Source: an uncultured Dokdonia sp. (GTDB lineage Bacteria > Bacteroidota > Bacteroidia > Flavobacteriales > Flavobacteriaceae). From it: a stretch of 64,000 bases of DNA. How positions within the stretch are numbered: position 1 is the first letter of the stretch; every line of letters begins with the position of its first letter. Shown here one piece after another: positions 44,284 through 55,254 of this stretch. Below the pieces are notes generated by a model. It saw only the letters and a list, made by a program, of their open reading frames with translations, had not been told where the DNA came from and ran no database searches. The stretch covers positions 1 to 64,000 of the forward strand of contig NZ_CANLOB010000012.1 of the NCBI RefSeq assembly GCF_947492815.1, given 5' to 3'. The translations under genes and the position numbers were made by a program.

Positions 44284-45669
44284 TTACTTCACAAGTTTTG
44301 TATCTGGGTATGCTGCTTGCCATCCAAACCAAAATGCATTAAATGTATGGATTCTAGGTCGTATCTCTCCTGATGCATTTTCAATACGGTCTTCATAAAC
44401 TGTCCAAGTTTCACCTCGTATGTCTGTAGCTTTCGTGTATTGATCATATTTTTTGAAGTTCAAATGGGTTGCATCATATACTCTATTGGCGCCTGTTTTA
44501 TCAGTAAACACCACAAACCGACTCTCCCCAATGGTAGATTGATATACAGGGTTTTTCTTAAGATATTTTACAGAAATAGCCAAAGGTTGTTCGGGATAGT
44601 CTGGAAGTCTTATGGCAAGTATGGATTGTTTGTTTTTTAGTTTCCCGTCTACAGTTGGCACATTAAACATTAAATTGTCATCTGCAAAATAGGCTTGATA
44701 GGCAACTCCTTCACCATAATCACGTTGATAGCCTGTCTGTAGTGAAAGTACTTGTGTTTCGGGATGGCGTTTCTTCCATTCACCCCAGGTAGTAGTGACT
44801 ACACTTAAATAATCCATTTGAATTCCTTTCCCTACGAGTGGTCCGACTACAGGTTTTCCTTCTAAAGTACTCCACAATGACTGGGTAGCTTGATCATACA
44901 TCAATTTATTAGATCTGTATAAAAAGCCACTAGTTCCCATTTGATGTACCGTACCGTTTACGTCACTCTTATAAAGTATTACAGTACCACATAAAGTACA
45001 ATAGACTCCAGTAACAGGAATGCCTCCTACTTCATCTACAAACATTTCATGCCATGCTAATATACGTTTAGGATACGCTCTTGCATCTCCATTTACTTCA
45101 ATCCCAAATACAATATGATCATCCTCAAGGTAGTTTGCTCGATTTGCTGGAATCATTGTTGGGTTTCGTAAAGGAGGAATACCATCTTGTTGCACACCTC
45201 CCCATCGTATTTCATCCAAACGAATTAGACTATTCTCTTGTCTGCCTTGAAAATACTGTTCAAATTTAGGATCTAATGATTTATGAAGTTGTGATTTGAA
45301 ATAGTCATAGTCAGGAAGTATTTTCTGTTCTTTATTCCAAACATATTCATACCATTTATTAAAATCTAAACCGAAATTTTGACCTGTTTTTTTCTGTAGG
45401 AGTAGTGCCATTTTTAAACCTACATCTGTAGAATATCCAAAATACATAACTTCTAATGCCATGATTTCAAATTCAGGTTTCCAGTTTTTTTCAATGGTTT
45501 TTAAGGCTTTTTCTTGTGCAGCTCTGCTAGAGGTTCTTACAATATTTAAAAAGTAATGTATTTCACTGTCTGATAATACTTCTTGCGCTTGTAATGGTGA
45601 AGTGGTAGCCAATCCAGCTAATACTCCTATAAAGAGTATCAGAGATACTTTTTTAATACGTTGTAACAT
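44284..45669 (-). CDS. DUF3179 domain exported protein
   Basis: A 461-residue protein with a signal peptide (about 1-28, PLQAQ). The C-terminal two thirds (about 150-455) match DUF3179: GDARAYPKRILAWHEMFVDEVGG, VYCTLCGTVILYK with paired cysteines, SGFLYRSNKLMYDQATQSLWS, and TVYEDRIENASGEIRPRIHTFNAFWFGW. The CTLC motif could bind a metal or be redox-active; the family function is unknown. The N-terminal 120 residues are helical. It is followed by a palindrome and then mnmA on the same strand, 151 bp away, so it is probably a separate unit. Confidence 0.87.
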   Translation of the reverse strand: MLQRIKKVSLILFIGVLAGLATTSPLQAQEVLSDSEIHYFLNIVRTSSRAAQEKALKTIEKNWKPEFEIMALEVMYFGYSTDVGLKMALLLQKKTGQNFGLDFNKWYEYVWNKEQKILPDYDYFKSQLHKSLDPKFEQYFQGRQENSLIRLDEIRWGGVQQDGIPPLRNPTMIPANRANYLEDDHIVFGIEVNGDARAYPKRILAWHEMFVDEVGGIPVTGVYCTLCGTVILYKSDVNGTVHQMGTSGFLYRSNKLMYDQATQSLWSTLEGKPVVGPLVGKGIQMDYLSVVTTTWGEWKKRHPETQVLSLQTGYQRDYGEGVAYQAYFADDNLMFNVPTVDGKLKNKQSILAIRLPDYPEQPLAISVKYLKKNPVYQSTIGESRFVVFTDKTGANRVYDATHLNFKKYDQYTKATDIRGETWTVYEDRIENASGEIRPRIHTFNAFWFGWQAAYPDTKLVK

Positions 45670-45762
45670 AGCTTTTCTTTTAAAAGTCGTTACAAGTGTT
45701 TAGTGCTAACGTTTACTAACAGAATTTTAAGGAATTATGCCATTTTCACAAAAGATATGGCA

Positions 45763-46458
45763 TCAATGCACCCCTCCTATTTTATTAAGTGGAAATCGAA
45801 GAGTTTTCTCTAATTTTCCATTTTTATAATACTTCCAAGTTCCGTGCTTTTTATTGTCTTTGTAATTTCCTTCACGCATAATGGTACCATTAAGATCATA
45901 TAAATGTACAGGCCCTTCTAATTTACCATCTACATGTGTATAGCTTTTAATAATGATCCCTTTTTTAGAGTAATGTGTTTCAGGACCATTCTCTTTTCCT
46001 TGTACATATAACATACGTTGAGCTACTGCTCCATTTTCATAATAAACAATACGCTCTCCATCCAAAAGGTTGTTTTTATACATTTCTTCTGTCATCACTG
46101 TAGTGCCATTTTGGTGAAAATAGATCCACTTCCCCTCTCTAGAACGTTGCTTCATTTTACCTTCACTCACTTTTTTACCAGCAGTGGTATAAAAAACTAC
46201 TCTGAATAATTCTTCTCCTGTTGTGTATTCTTTAACTGCTGTTGGATGCCCTCCTTTTTTATCATAAAACTTAAATACACCTACTTCTTTTCCATGCTCA
46301 AAAGTACCTTCATACCGCAATTGGTTCGTTCCTTCATAGAACTTTTGCCAATTCCCATGCTTTTTATTATTTGCATCTACATTGTTAAACTCTTGCGCAT
46401 TCCCTAGAAAACAAACAAAAAAACAACATAAATAAAAAATCAAATTGCGTTTATCCAT
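45763..46458 (-). CDS. Exported MORN-like repeat protein (YwqK family)
   Basis: A 231-residue protein with a signal peptide (about 1-21, FLGNAQ) and a row of MORN-variant repeats of about 22 residues (e.g. KHGNWQKFYEGTNQLRYEG, REGKWIYFHQNGTTVMTEE, KHGTWKYYKNGKLEKTLRF). Similar repeat proteins are often labelled YwqK antitoxin, but no toxin gene is adjacent and an exported antitoxin makes little sense. It is probably a surface or periplasmic beta-sheet scaffold. ATG 46458 fits the signal peptide; a TTG at 46524 is rejected. It is divergent from the fasciclin gene. Confidence 0.85.
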   Translation of the reverse strand: MDKRNLIFYLCCFFVCFLGNAQEFNNVDANNKKHGNWQKFYEGTNQLRYEGTFEHGKEVGVFKFYDKKGGHPTAVKEYTTGEELFRVVFYTTAGKKVSEGKMKQRSREGKWIYFHQNGTTVMTEEMYKNNLLDGERIVYYENGAVAQRMLYVQGKENGPETHYSKKGIIIKSYTHVDGKLEGPVHLYDLNGTIMREGNYKDNKKHGTWKYYKNGKLEKTLRFPLNKIGGVH

Positions 46459-46497
46459 TTTATGAAAATTAAAACGTTTATTTATTAGTGATACGCA

Positions 46498-46505
46498 TAT
46501 ATTTG
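46498..46505 (+). promoter_or_regulatory. -7 box TATATTTG upstream of fasciclin gene 1
   Basis: A perfect TAnnTTTG (Bacteroidota primary sigma -7 box), 21 bp before ATG 46527, which gives a very short leader. No clear -33 TTG was found. Confidence 0.4.
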
Positions 46506-46526
46506 CAAAAACAATGAGTATCAATT

Positions 46527-47927
46527 ATGAAAAAAATTTTACTAAATACTAAGATAATAATCCTAGTTATAACGGCAATAGGAATTATTTCTTGTGCAGA
46601 TGATGATGATAATGGAAACATTATTGATAACACACCTAGTAATACCATTTTAGATATTATTATTAGTAACCCAGATTACAGTTCTTTTCTTGCTGCATTA
46701 AGTCAAACGGGTGTAAATGCTACAGTAGCTGGTAATGGTAACTTTACGGTATTTGCTCCAAATAATGCTGCTTTTGATGCATTATTAGGTGGTACATCTC
46801 TTGAAGATATTGATAATGCAGTATTAACGCAACTAGTGTTAAATCATATTATTAATACAGAACTTTTTGCTGCTGACCTTACTACTGGATATCAGAAAAC
46901 GCTTGCTATAGAAGATGCTTCAAATGCTACTATAGATATGTATATTGATACCACAAATGGTGTTGTTATTAATAACCAATCTTCAGTAATAGCTACAGAT
47001 ACAGATGCTGATAACGGAGTATTACACGAAGTTGATACTGTTATTAATGTACCTACTATTGCTACATTTGCAGTTATAGATCCTAGATTAGATTCATTAG
47101 AAGCAGCTTTAACAGACGAAGGAAATACAACATTTACAGATATATTATCTGATGCTACATTAGATTTTACCGTATTTGCACCTACTAATGATGCATTTAC
47201 TACATTTTTAGATGGAGCAACTTTAGATGATATCGATAATGATGTACTTGATCAAGTACTTTCTAACCATGTACTTCCTGAAACTGTAGCAGTATCTAGC
47301 GCACTCACGAATAGCTATGTAAATACAGCAGCTATATTTAATGGAGATACAAATGCTCCTATTACAATGTATGTAAATACCGATAATGGTGTGCAGCTTA
47401 ACGGAGCTTCTTCTGTAACACAAGCAGATATCGTAACTTCAAACGGCGTTATTCATGTTGTAGATACAGTAGTACCACTTCCAGATGTTACAACATTTAT
47501 ATTTGCAGATCCAAATTTCTCTTCTTTATTAGAAGCTATTTTAGCTGATCCAAATGTAGATTATATTACTGCATTACAAGCTCCTATCGGAGATGGCGCA
47601 ACACCATTTACTGGTTTTGCTCCAACAAACGATGCTTTCGCAAATTTATTTACAGATCTTAATGTTACAGACATTTCTGAAATACCGCTTATGGACTTAT
47701 CTACTATTGTAGAGTTGCATAATATAGTAAACATGAATATTAGAGCCGAAGAACTAACGGCTATGGATGGTATGAGTTTTACTACTTTTTCTGGTTTAGA
47801 CATTACAATAGACGCTACAACACCAGCGATCATAGGTCCAGATGGAGAATCTAGTTTATTACTTATGACTGATTTACAAACTACCAATGGAGTTGTACAT
47901 ACAATAGATAGAGTACTAAGAAACTAA
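46527..47927 (+). CDS. Fasciclin (FAS1) triple-domain lipoprotein 1
   Basis: A 466-residue lipoprotein (lipobox GIISC, Cys23) followed by an Asp-rich linker (ADDDDNGN). Three FAS1 domains follow, at about 35-170, 180-315 and 320-465. Each has FTVFAPTNDAF-type and VVNGVIHVVDTVI-type motifs, although the third starts FTGFAPTNDAF. FAS1 domains mediate adhesion, so it is probably surface-exposed. It is a near-colinear paralog of the next gene with equal length. A near-palindrome stretch GATGCTTTCGCAAAT lies at about 47633. It has its own terminator. Confidence 0.92.
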   Translation: MKKILLNTKIIILVITAIGIISCADDDDNGNIIDNTPSNTILDIIISNPDYSSFLAALSQTGVNATVAGNGNFTVFAPNNAAFDALLGGTSLEDIDNAVLTQLVLNHIINTELFAADLTTGYQKTLAIEDASNATIDMYIDTTNGVVINNQSSVIATDTDADNGVLHEVDTVINVPTIATFAVIDPRLDSLEAALTDEGNTTFTDILSDATLDFTVFAPTNDAFTTFLDGATLDDIDNDVLDQVLSNHVLPETVAVSSALTNSYVNTAAIFNGDTNAPITMYVNTDNGVQLNGASSVTQADIVTSNGVIHVVDTVVPLPDVTTFIFADPNFSSLLEAILADPNVDYITALQAPIGDGATPFTGFAPTNDAFANLFTDLNVTDISEIPLMDLSTIVELHNIVNMNIRAEELTAMDGMSFTTFSGLDITIDATTPAIIGPDGESSLLLMTDLQTTNGVVHTIDRVLRN

Positions 47928-47950
47928 ATAGAAACACAAAATCTATTTTT

Positions 47951-47986
47951 AAAAGTCTCAATATGCATTGACATATTGAGACTTTT
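47951..47986 (+). terminator. Terminator of fasciclin gene 1
   Basis: A 15-bp perfect stem (47951-47965 / 47972-47986) with a 6-nt loop and a T6 run, 24 bp after the stop codon. Confidence 0.9.
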
Positions 47987-48194
47987 TTATTGAAATTACG
48001 TACACTTTTGTAACCAAACATATTTTTTTTCAAAAAAACATCCAAGAACACACGTTTAAGCGTATCTATTTAAAAGTAGATTGTTAGTATGAAATAACGT
48101 GACACTTTTACTTCCAAATCATTGTAATCATGATTTGCAATCCCTTACATTTTATTGCTAAAAAATCATACGTTTTATTGTAAAATTTTTACAC

Positions 48195-48254
48195 TTTGTT
48201 TAACTATTTTAACTTTATTTTAAACAAATATTTTGTTTAACTATTTTACATTTG
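48195..48254 (+). promoter_or_regulatory. Two 17-bp direct repeats and -7 box before fasciclin gene 2
   Basis: TTTGTTTAACTATTTTA occurs exactly at 48195-48211 and 48232-48248. The second copy runs into TACATTTG (48247-48254), a perfect TAnnTTTG box 24 bp before ATG 48279. The 37-bp spacing puts both repeats roughly on neighbouring helical turns, as for a regulator that binds twice. The repeats are not present before fasciclin gene 1. Confidence 0.5.
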
Positions 48255-48278
48255 TATTAAACACACAAACACAATTCT

Positions 48279-49679
48279 ATGAAAACACTAATTAATTATG
48301 TAAGAATAGCTGTATTAGCTATAGTATTCACAGGAGTTATTTCTTGTGGAGATGATGATGATAACGGAGTTATTGTTGATGGTACTTCAAACACAATAGC
48401 CGATATTGTTGTTAACAACCCCGATTTTAGTTCTTTATTAGCTGCATTACAGCAAACAGGGCTTGATACAACACTTGGAGGAAACGGAAACTTCACAGTT
48501 TTTGCTCCAACTAATGCTGCTTTCGAAACCTTTTTAGGAGGAACTGCATTAGAAGACGTAGATAATGATGCACTAACACAGATTCTACTTAATCATGTTT
48601 TAAATGTAGAATTAGCTTCTACTGATCTTTCTACTGGGTATCAAAAAAATCTAGCAACAGAACCTTCTAGTGGTTCTAACATAGATATGTATATAGATAC
48701 AACCAATGGCGTTGTTGTTAATGGTCAATCTACAGTAACCACTGCAGATGTAACTGCAGATAATGGTATTATACATATTGTAGACACCGTAATTGAACTT
48801 CCAACAATCGTAACGTTTGCAACTACAAATCCTGCATTAAGCTCCTTAGTTGCTGCATTAACAGATGAAGGAAATACAACCTTCGTAAATTTACTTTCTG
48901 ATACCAATGCAGATTTTACAGTATTTGCTCCAACTAATGACGCGTTTACGACATTTTTAGATGGCGCATCATTAAGTGATATTGATAATGATGTACTTGG
49001 GCAAGTATTATCTAATCATGTGATTCCAGGAACAGTGGCTGTTTCTAGTGCTTTAAGTAATTCTTATGTAAATACAGCTGCTGTATTTAATGGAGAAACT
49101 GATGCTCCAATAAACATGTATATTAATACAGACAATGGAGTTACACTTAATGGAAGCTCTAATGTTGCGCTAGCAGATATTGTAGCTGTAAATGGTGTTG
49201 TACACGTAGTAGATGCTGTAATAGGCTTACCAGATGTAACGACATTTGCAACTGCCGACCCAACATTCTCATCATTAGTAGCTGCATTAACAGCAGACGC
49301 ATCTTTTGGTTATGTAGCAGCACTTCAAACTCCAAATGGAACTGATCCTGCTCCTTTTACCGTATTTGCGCCAACAAATGATGCTTTTGCAGATTTATTA
49401 ACTGACTTAGGACTCGGAGCATTAGGTGATGTACCTGTAGATATACTTGCTGCTACTTTAGAATTACACGTAGTAGCTGGTGCCAACGTAAGAGCTGAAG
49501 ATCTTTCAGGAATTGATGGAAATGCTGTTGAAACATTAGGGGGAGGTGATATTACTATAGATGCTGCGTCGCCAGCAATTATAGATCCCGATGGAGGGTC
49601 TAATGGAATTGTTGTAACAAATGTGCAAGCTGCAAATGGAGTTATACATGCAATAAGCCGTGTCATAAGAGATTTATAA
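48279..49679 (+). CDS. Fasciclin (FAS1) triple-domain lipoprotein 2
   Basis: A 466-residue lipoprotein (lipobox GVISC, Cys23, then GDDDDNG) with three FAS1 domains in the same positions as its upstream paralog. All three keep FTVFAPTNDAF-like strands and NGV(I/V)H(V/I)VD blocks. Similarity is highest in domain 2 (DGASLSDIDNDVLGQVLSNHV...) and lowest in domain 3. It is the product of tandem duplication. The linker between lipobox and first domain is very acidic. It is separately terminated and probably separately regulated, because its upstream region differs from that of gene 1. Confidence 0.92.
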   Translation: MKTLINYVRIAVLAIVFTGVISCGDDDDNGVIVDGTSNTIADIVVNNPDFSSLLAALQQTGLDTTLGGNGNFTVFAPTNAAFETFLGGTALEDVDNDALTQILLNHVLNVELASTDLSTGYQKNLATEPSSGSNIDMYIDTTNGVVVNGQSTVTTADVTADNGIIHIVDTVIELPTIVTFATTNPALSSLVAALTDEGNTTFVNLLSDTNADFTVFAPTNDAFTTFLDGASLSDIDNDVLGQVLSNHVIPGTVAVSSALSNSYVNTAAVFNGETDAPINMYINTDNGVTLNGSSNVALADIVAVNGVVHVVDAVIGLPDVTTFATADPTFSSLVAALTADASFGYVAALQTPNGTDPAPFTVFAPTNDAFADLLTDLGLGALGDVPVDILAATLELHVVAGANVRAEDLSGIDGNAVETLGGGDITIDAASPAIIDPDGGSNGIVVTNVQAANGVIHAISRVIRDL

Positions 49680-49743
49680 TTCATAATTAGTCCCCTACTG
49701 GCACCCCAACTTATACTTTTAATAGTACAAAAGTCAGTATGGT

Positions 49744-49777
49744 AAAAAGCTTCGATATAATTATATCGAAGCTTTTT
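49744..49777. terminator. Bidirectional terminator between fasciclin gene 2 and CPBP gene
   Basis: A 34-bp perfect palindrome centred at 49760/49761 with A5 and T7 tracts at its ends, lying between convergent genes. Confidence 0.88.
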
Positions 49778-49812
49778 TTATACCATCTTATCTAGAATAA
49801 GTAGTAACGTAT

Positions 49813-50664
49813 TTATGAAGCTAATGCTGGATAGGTAAAAGTCAAAAGATGTATCAAATTGAATAAAACATGCAAAAGCATTGATGCTTCTATTCTTTTA
49901 GTTCTATAATAAATATAGCCATAAAAAAATCCTGCAACTGAAGCAAGTAGTATATATAATAGTCCTCCATTATAATGTGCTATTCCAAATGCTAACGAAG
50001 CTACTAGTAAACTAATTACTAATGCATATTTAGAAGATATAGTATCATATATCTTTTGCTGAATAAGTCTTCTAAAAATTGCTTCCTCTGCCAAACAAGT
50101 AAAAAATAAATTGACTATAATCCAAACGGGTGTGAAATAAGGAAGTTTAGGCTCAAATTTAGAATAGCCCAATACAATAGCTAAAACAAAAAATAGCAAT
50201 ACCATAAGCAATAAATGAATTGCTACTTGTTTTATAAAAGACAGCACATTTATTTTTAAAGATTCGAAACCAAAAGCTATGATAAAGATTCCAACAGCCG
50301 TTTTGTCTAAATTAAAATAAAGATTATAAGGAACAGAATAAGGACTTAATTTTATGGCATTTATATATTTATAATTATCAAAGCCTAGAAATGAAAAATG
50401 AAACATCAAAGGAATAGACACTATAAGTACCAAACAAAAAACGTATCCATTTTTTGTTTGATAATAACGATGTATTATAAAGCCTACAATACTCGTATAC
50501 ATAATAGAGATCAATGAAACTCTTTCAAATAAAAAAGCAAATAGGAATGATAGTGTGAGGAAAAATAACCACAGTGGTATTTTATTAAAAATCTTATACT
50601 TAAACCAAATAGAAATAACACTTATAAGTAAAGTTCCATACGTAAGAATAATTGTTATATCCAT
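49813..50664 (-). CDS. CPBP family intramembrane metalloprotease
   Basis: A 283-residue polytopic membrane protein (about eight helices) of the CPBP/CAAX-protease (Abi) family. The active-site motifs are EEAIFRRL (about 193-200; paired Glu with Arg), FGIAHYNGG (about 225) and HVLFNLIH near the C-terminus, which supply the metal-binding His and Asn. Family members process prenylated proteins in eukaryotes and peptides or bacteriocin-related substrates in bacteria. No bacteriocin gene is adjacent. It is monocistronic. Confidence 0.88.
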   Translation of the reverse strand: MDITIILTYGTLLISVISIWFKYKIFNKIPLWLFFLTLSFLFAFLFERVSLISIMYTSIVGFIIHRYYQTKNGYVFCLVLIVSIPLMFHFSFLGFDNYKYINAIKLSPYSVPYNLYFNLDKTAVGIFIIAFGFESLKINVLSFIKQVAIHLLLMVLLFFVLAIVLGYSKFEPKLPYFTPVWIIVNLFFTCLAEEAIFRRLIQQKIYDTISSKYALVISLLVASLAFGIAHYNGGLLYILLASVAGFFYGYIYYRTKRIEASMLLHVLFNLIHLLTFTYPALAS

Positions 50665-50854
50665 AATATACTATATCATTTCAAAACTAACTGTAATTAC
50701 AACAACGACCTAATACAATACTTGATTTTAAGCATGCGCTCCAATTGTTGTTATGTTATACCCCCCTTAGAAAGCAACATATAGATAATACTCAATTAAC
50801 ATCATCACAACAAACGTTCTCTATTTTTAATATACTTATTTCTAAGTATTTAAA

Positions 50855-51352
50855 ATGAAACATAAATCGTTAGTTGTTTTCTTAATTAGTTGTTTAATTA
50901 TACTAGTCTTTTTATGTACTCCTTCCCATCATATACTCAAATCAGGTACTATTTCTTTCAAGAGTATGAATGCTCAAAAAGACGCATTTACCATAAGAAC
51001 AACATCTATCATTCTTCCTAATACTTATATTTATTTTACAGATACTGAATGGAATGGTACTTATTTTGGAATAGATGAACATACAATGATTTGGAATTCT
51101 GGGGAAGATAGTATTCCTGCAGGTAGTATTATTTATTTTAAGAGTTTCACATCACATACTATAACCTCTATTGGTAGTACTCAAGGGATATTGAAAATAG
51201 CATCTAAAAAGGAAGCTATTTTTGCCTATCAAGGAACCCTTAGAATGCCCACTCACTTTATTGCTGGTATTGCTTTTAACCCATCCGATTATGGAACATT
51301 AGAAAATACAGGACTCATTATAGATAGTACTGCATTCGTTTTACCTCAATAG
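50855..51352 (+). CDS. Small exported beta-rich protein of unknown function
   Basis: A 165-residue protein with an N-terminal hydrophobic segment (about 5-22) followed by CTPSHH; a lipobox is possible (VFLC) but not typical. The rest is a single beta-rich domain with TYIYFTDTEWNGTYFG, TMIWNSGEDSIPAGSIIYF and FNPSDYGTLENTGLII. This pattern resembles short domains found within larger surface proteins of this phylum. No catalytic motif is visible. It is on its own transcript, ended by the terminator at 51361-51394. Confidence 0.68.
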   Translation: MKHKSLVVFLISCLIILVFLCTPSHHILKSGTISFKSMNAQKDAFTIRTTSIILPNTYIYFTDTEWNGTYFGIDEHTMIWNSGEDSIPAGSIIYFKSFTSHTITSIGSTQGILKIASKKEAIFAYQGTLRMPTHFIAGIAFNPSDYGTLENTGLIIDSTAFVLPQ

Positions 51353-51360
51353 ACATCAAA

Positions 51361-51394
51361 CAAAAAAAGTGGTACATGTGTACCACTTTTTTTG
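51361..51394. terminator. Bidirectional terminator between 50855-51352 and yidC
   Basis: A 15-bp perfect stem (51361-51375 / 51380-51394), loop ATGT, A7 and T7 tracts at the ends. It lies between convergent genes. Confidence 0.9.
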
Positions 51395-51412
51395 TTTGAT
51401 ATATTCAAAAGA

Positions 51413-53299
51413 TTATTTTCCTTTTGCATTCTTTTGTTTCTCAGCTTGCTCCATAATTTCAGCCATTTTCTTTTGAAAACGACCTTGTTTTTTAGGTTTT
51501 GCCTTTTTTACTTCAATTTTTGCTTTAATCTTTTCTTCATCAATAATATACCCTTTAATTACTAATATAATTCCAATTGTAATAAGGTTAGAAATAAAGT
51601 AATATAAACTTAATCCACTGGCATAATTATTAAAGAAGAATAACATTAATAATGGAGAGAAATACATCATATACTTCATCATTTTCCCCATATCAGGCAT
51701 TCCTTCTTGAGTAGGTTGTTGCATGGCTTGATTTCCTGTAGTTAATCGCATAGAGAAGAAAATAGTCACTGCCGCTAAAATTGGAAATAAACTCACGTGA
51801 TTTCCATAGAAATTAGAAATAATAGGAATATTAAAATCCCAAGAAAAAATAGCATCATAAGAACTTAAATCTTCTGCCCATAAAAAACTTTTCCCTCTTA
51901 AATCAAAAGCAGATGGGAAGAATGTGAACAAGGCATAGAAAACAGGAATCTGCAATAAAGCTGGTAAACAACCTGCGGCGGGACTTGCTCCTGCTTTGCT
52001 GTATAATGCCATTGTCTCCTGCTGTTTCTTCATAGCATTATCTTTATACTTCTCTCCAATAGCAGCAATTTCAGGTTTAAGCACCTTCATTTTTGCTTGA
52101 GATACATATTGCTTGTATTGTACAGGTGATAATAATAATTTAATAGAAATTGTCATTAAGATAATAGCGATTCCTGCAGGTAAGAAACCTGATAAAAATC
52201 CAAAAAATGGAATTACTAAGTATTTATTTAAGAATCCGAAAATACCCCATCCTAGTGGCATTGCTTCGTCTAAGTTACGATCATACTTTTTAAGTATTTG
52301 ATAATCTGTAGGACCGTAATACATATTCATTGCATAATTTAACTCTCCGTTTTTAGGCGTCAATAAAAGGTCTGCTTTATATTCTTTAGTAAACTCCGTA
52401 TCTAACTCAGCATCGGTTGCTTTCTTATGGAGGTCATTAGAAGTTAATTTAGCTTCTTCAAATGGTATATCTGTTAATAGCATAGAGCTAAAGAAATGTT
52501 GACGATAATTCATCCAAGAAAGATTTTTTAATATATCATCATCATCACCTGCTTGTGCTAACTTATCCGTTTTATCACCTTCATACTCGTATGTAAGACG
52601 TGTATAGCGATTTTCATATTTTATACTCTTTGCATGACGCATTCCTTGAAAATCCCACTGTAAACGCATAGGTTGACTCGTATTAAAAACACGAGAAAGT
52701 CCTTGAGACTTTAATCCAAAATCAATCATATAATCGCCTTGCTTCAACTCATAACGGTACTCTAAAAATTCTGTAGGAGAGACTTTAAGACGCATCGTTA
52801 AGACTTCATTATCGCCATTCTTAGAAAGCACCGGTTGAAAGAACAAATCTTTGGTATTTAGATTTCGATTATCTGTTGTACTAAAAGAAATATTAAATTG
52901 ACTATTTCCATCTTTAATCAAGTATACAGGAATAGAATCATAGGTTTTATGCTGTAACAAGGTCGCTTTAACAATATGACCTCCTTTATTATTTACTTCC
53001 AATTCTAGGACATCATTCTTAACAATAGTAGTTCCTGCCGTTGTTCCTGAATATGCAAAAGCACCTATTCTATTTTGCAATTGAGAACGCCCAATAGAAT
53101 CTGTAGGCGTAACGGTATTTGTAAATTCTTGGGTTGCTACTTCAGAAGTTTCTTGAGTTTGTGCCTCTTGTACTTGCTCCTTTTTTGCTTCTTCTTGAGC
53201 TTCAATCTCTTCAGGAGTAGGCCTTGTATACATGATGTATATGATAATAAGCCCCATTAAGAGCATTCCTATAACTGAAGTTCTATCAAATTTTTTCAT
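51413..53299 (-). CDS. yidC: Membrane protein insertase YidC
   Basis: A 628-residue insertase of the Gram-negative type. It has an N-terminal TM (about 6-24), a large periplasmic beta-supersandwich domain (about 55-350), then the conserved 60K core (about 365-595) with GIAIILMTISIKLLLSPVQYKQYVSQAKMK, which includes the hydrophilic-groove Lys/Arg region, and a basic tail (KKAKPKKQGRFQKK) that helps ribosome contact. It inserts membrane proteins alone or with SecYEG. The 97-bp gap to pyrG upstream suggests cotranscription. A decayed palindrome (CGCTTTTGCGAAAG) lies at about 53319 just upstream. Confidence 0.95.
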   Translation of the reverse strand: MKKFDRTSVIGMLLMGLIIIYIMYTRPTPEEIEAQEEAKKEQVQEAQTQETSEVATQEFTNTVTPTDSIGRSQLQNRIGAFAYSGTTAGTTIVKNDVLELEVNNKGGHIVKATLLQHKTYDSIPVYLIKDGNSQFNISFSTTDNRNLNTKDLFFQPVLSKNGDNEVLTMRLKVSPTEFLEYRYELKQGDYMIDFGLKSQGLSRVFNTSQPMRLQWDFQGMRHAKSIKYENRYTRLTYEYEGDKTDKLAQAGDDDDILKNLSWMNYRQHFFSSMLLTDIPFEEAKLTSNDLHKKATDAELDTEFTKEYKADLLLTPKNGELNYAMNMYYGPTDYQILKKYDRNLDEAMPLGWGIFGFLNKYLVIPFFGFLSGFLPAGIAIILMTISIKLLLSPVQYKQYVSQAKMKVLKPEIAAIGEKYKDNAMKKQQETMALYSKAGASPAAGCLPALLQIPVFYALFTFFPSAFDLRGKSFLWAEDLSSYDAIFSWDFNIPIISNFYGNHVSLFPILAAVTIFFSMRLTTGNQAMQQPTQEGMPDMGKMMKYMMYFSPLLMLFFFNNYASGLSLYYFISNLITIGIILVIKGYIIDEEKIKAKIEVKKAKPKKQGRFQKKMAEIMEQAEKQKNAKGK

Positions 53300-53395
53300 T
53301 AATTGGTGTTATATAAATCGCTTTTGCGAAAGTAGTATTTCTTATTAAGAGATAGCAATTCTATCTCCAAACGTTTATTTTATGCCATAGTGACA

Positions 53396-55033
<1,638 letters not shown>

Positions 55034-55254
55034 TTACGGGGTGTAAAGGTACAGAATTTTATAGGTAGAAATGGAATTTTTAAGGGTTATTTTTAGCCGA
55101 ATTCATAATTTATGATACCTCATATGATTATTAATTGAATAGTAAGCGTATACCTTTTGGTTCTTTAAATTTAAGAACTAAATTATTAGAAAATTTATAT
55201 TTTAAGATTATAAATTGTAATATAGCGTGTATAACTAACCATAATCAAAACTAT

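Noticed and set aside
45763..46458. YwqK antitoxin of a toxin-antitoxin pair
   Set aside because: The label comes from MORN-like repeats only. The protein is exported and no toxin gene is adjacent.
55135..55254. Start of the DUF805 gene at TTG 55135
   Set aside because: The family begins at MNRYVEAFKKY (ATG 55255), and the 40 upstream residues are not family-like.
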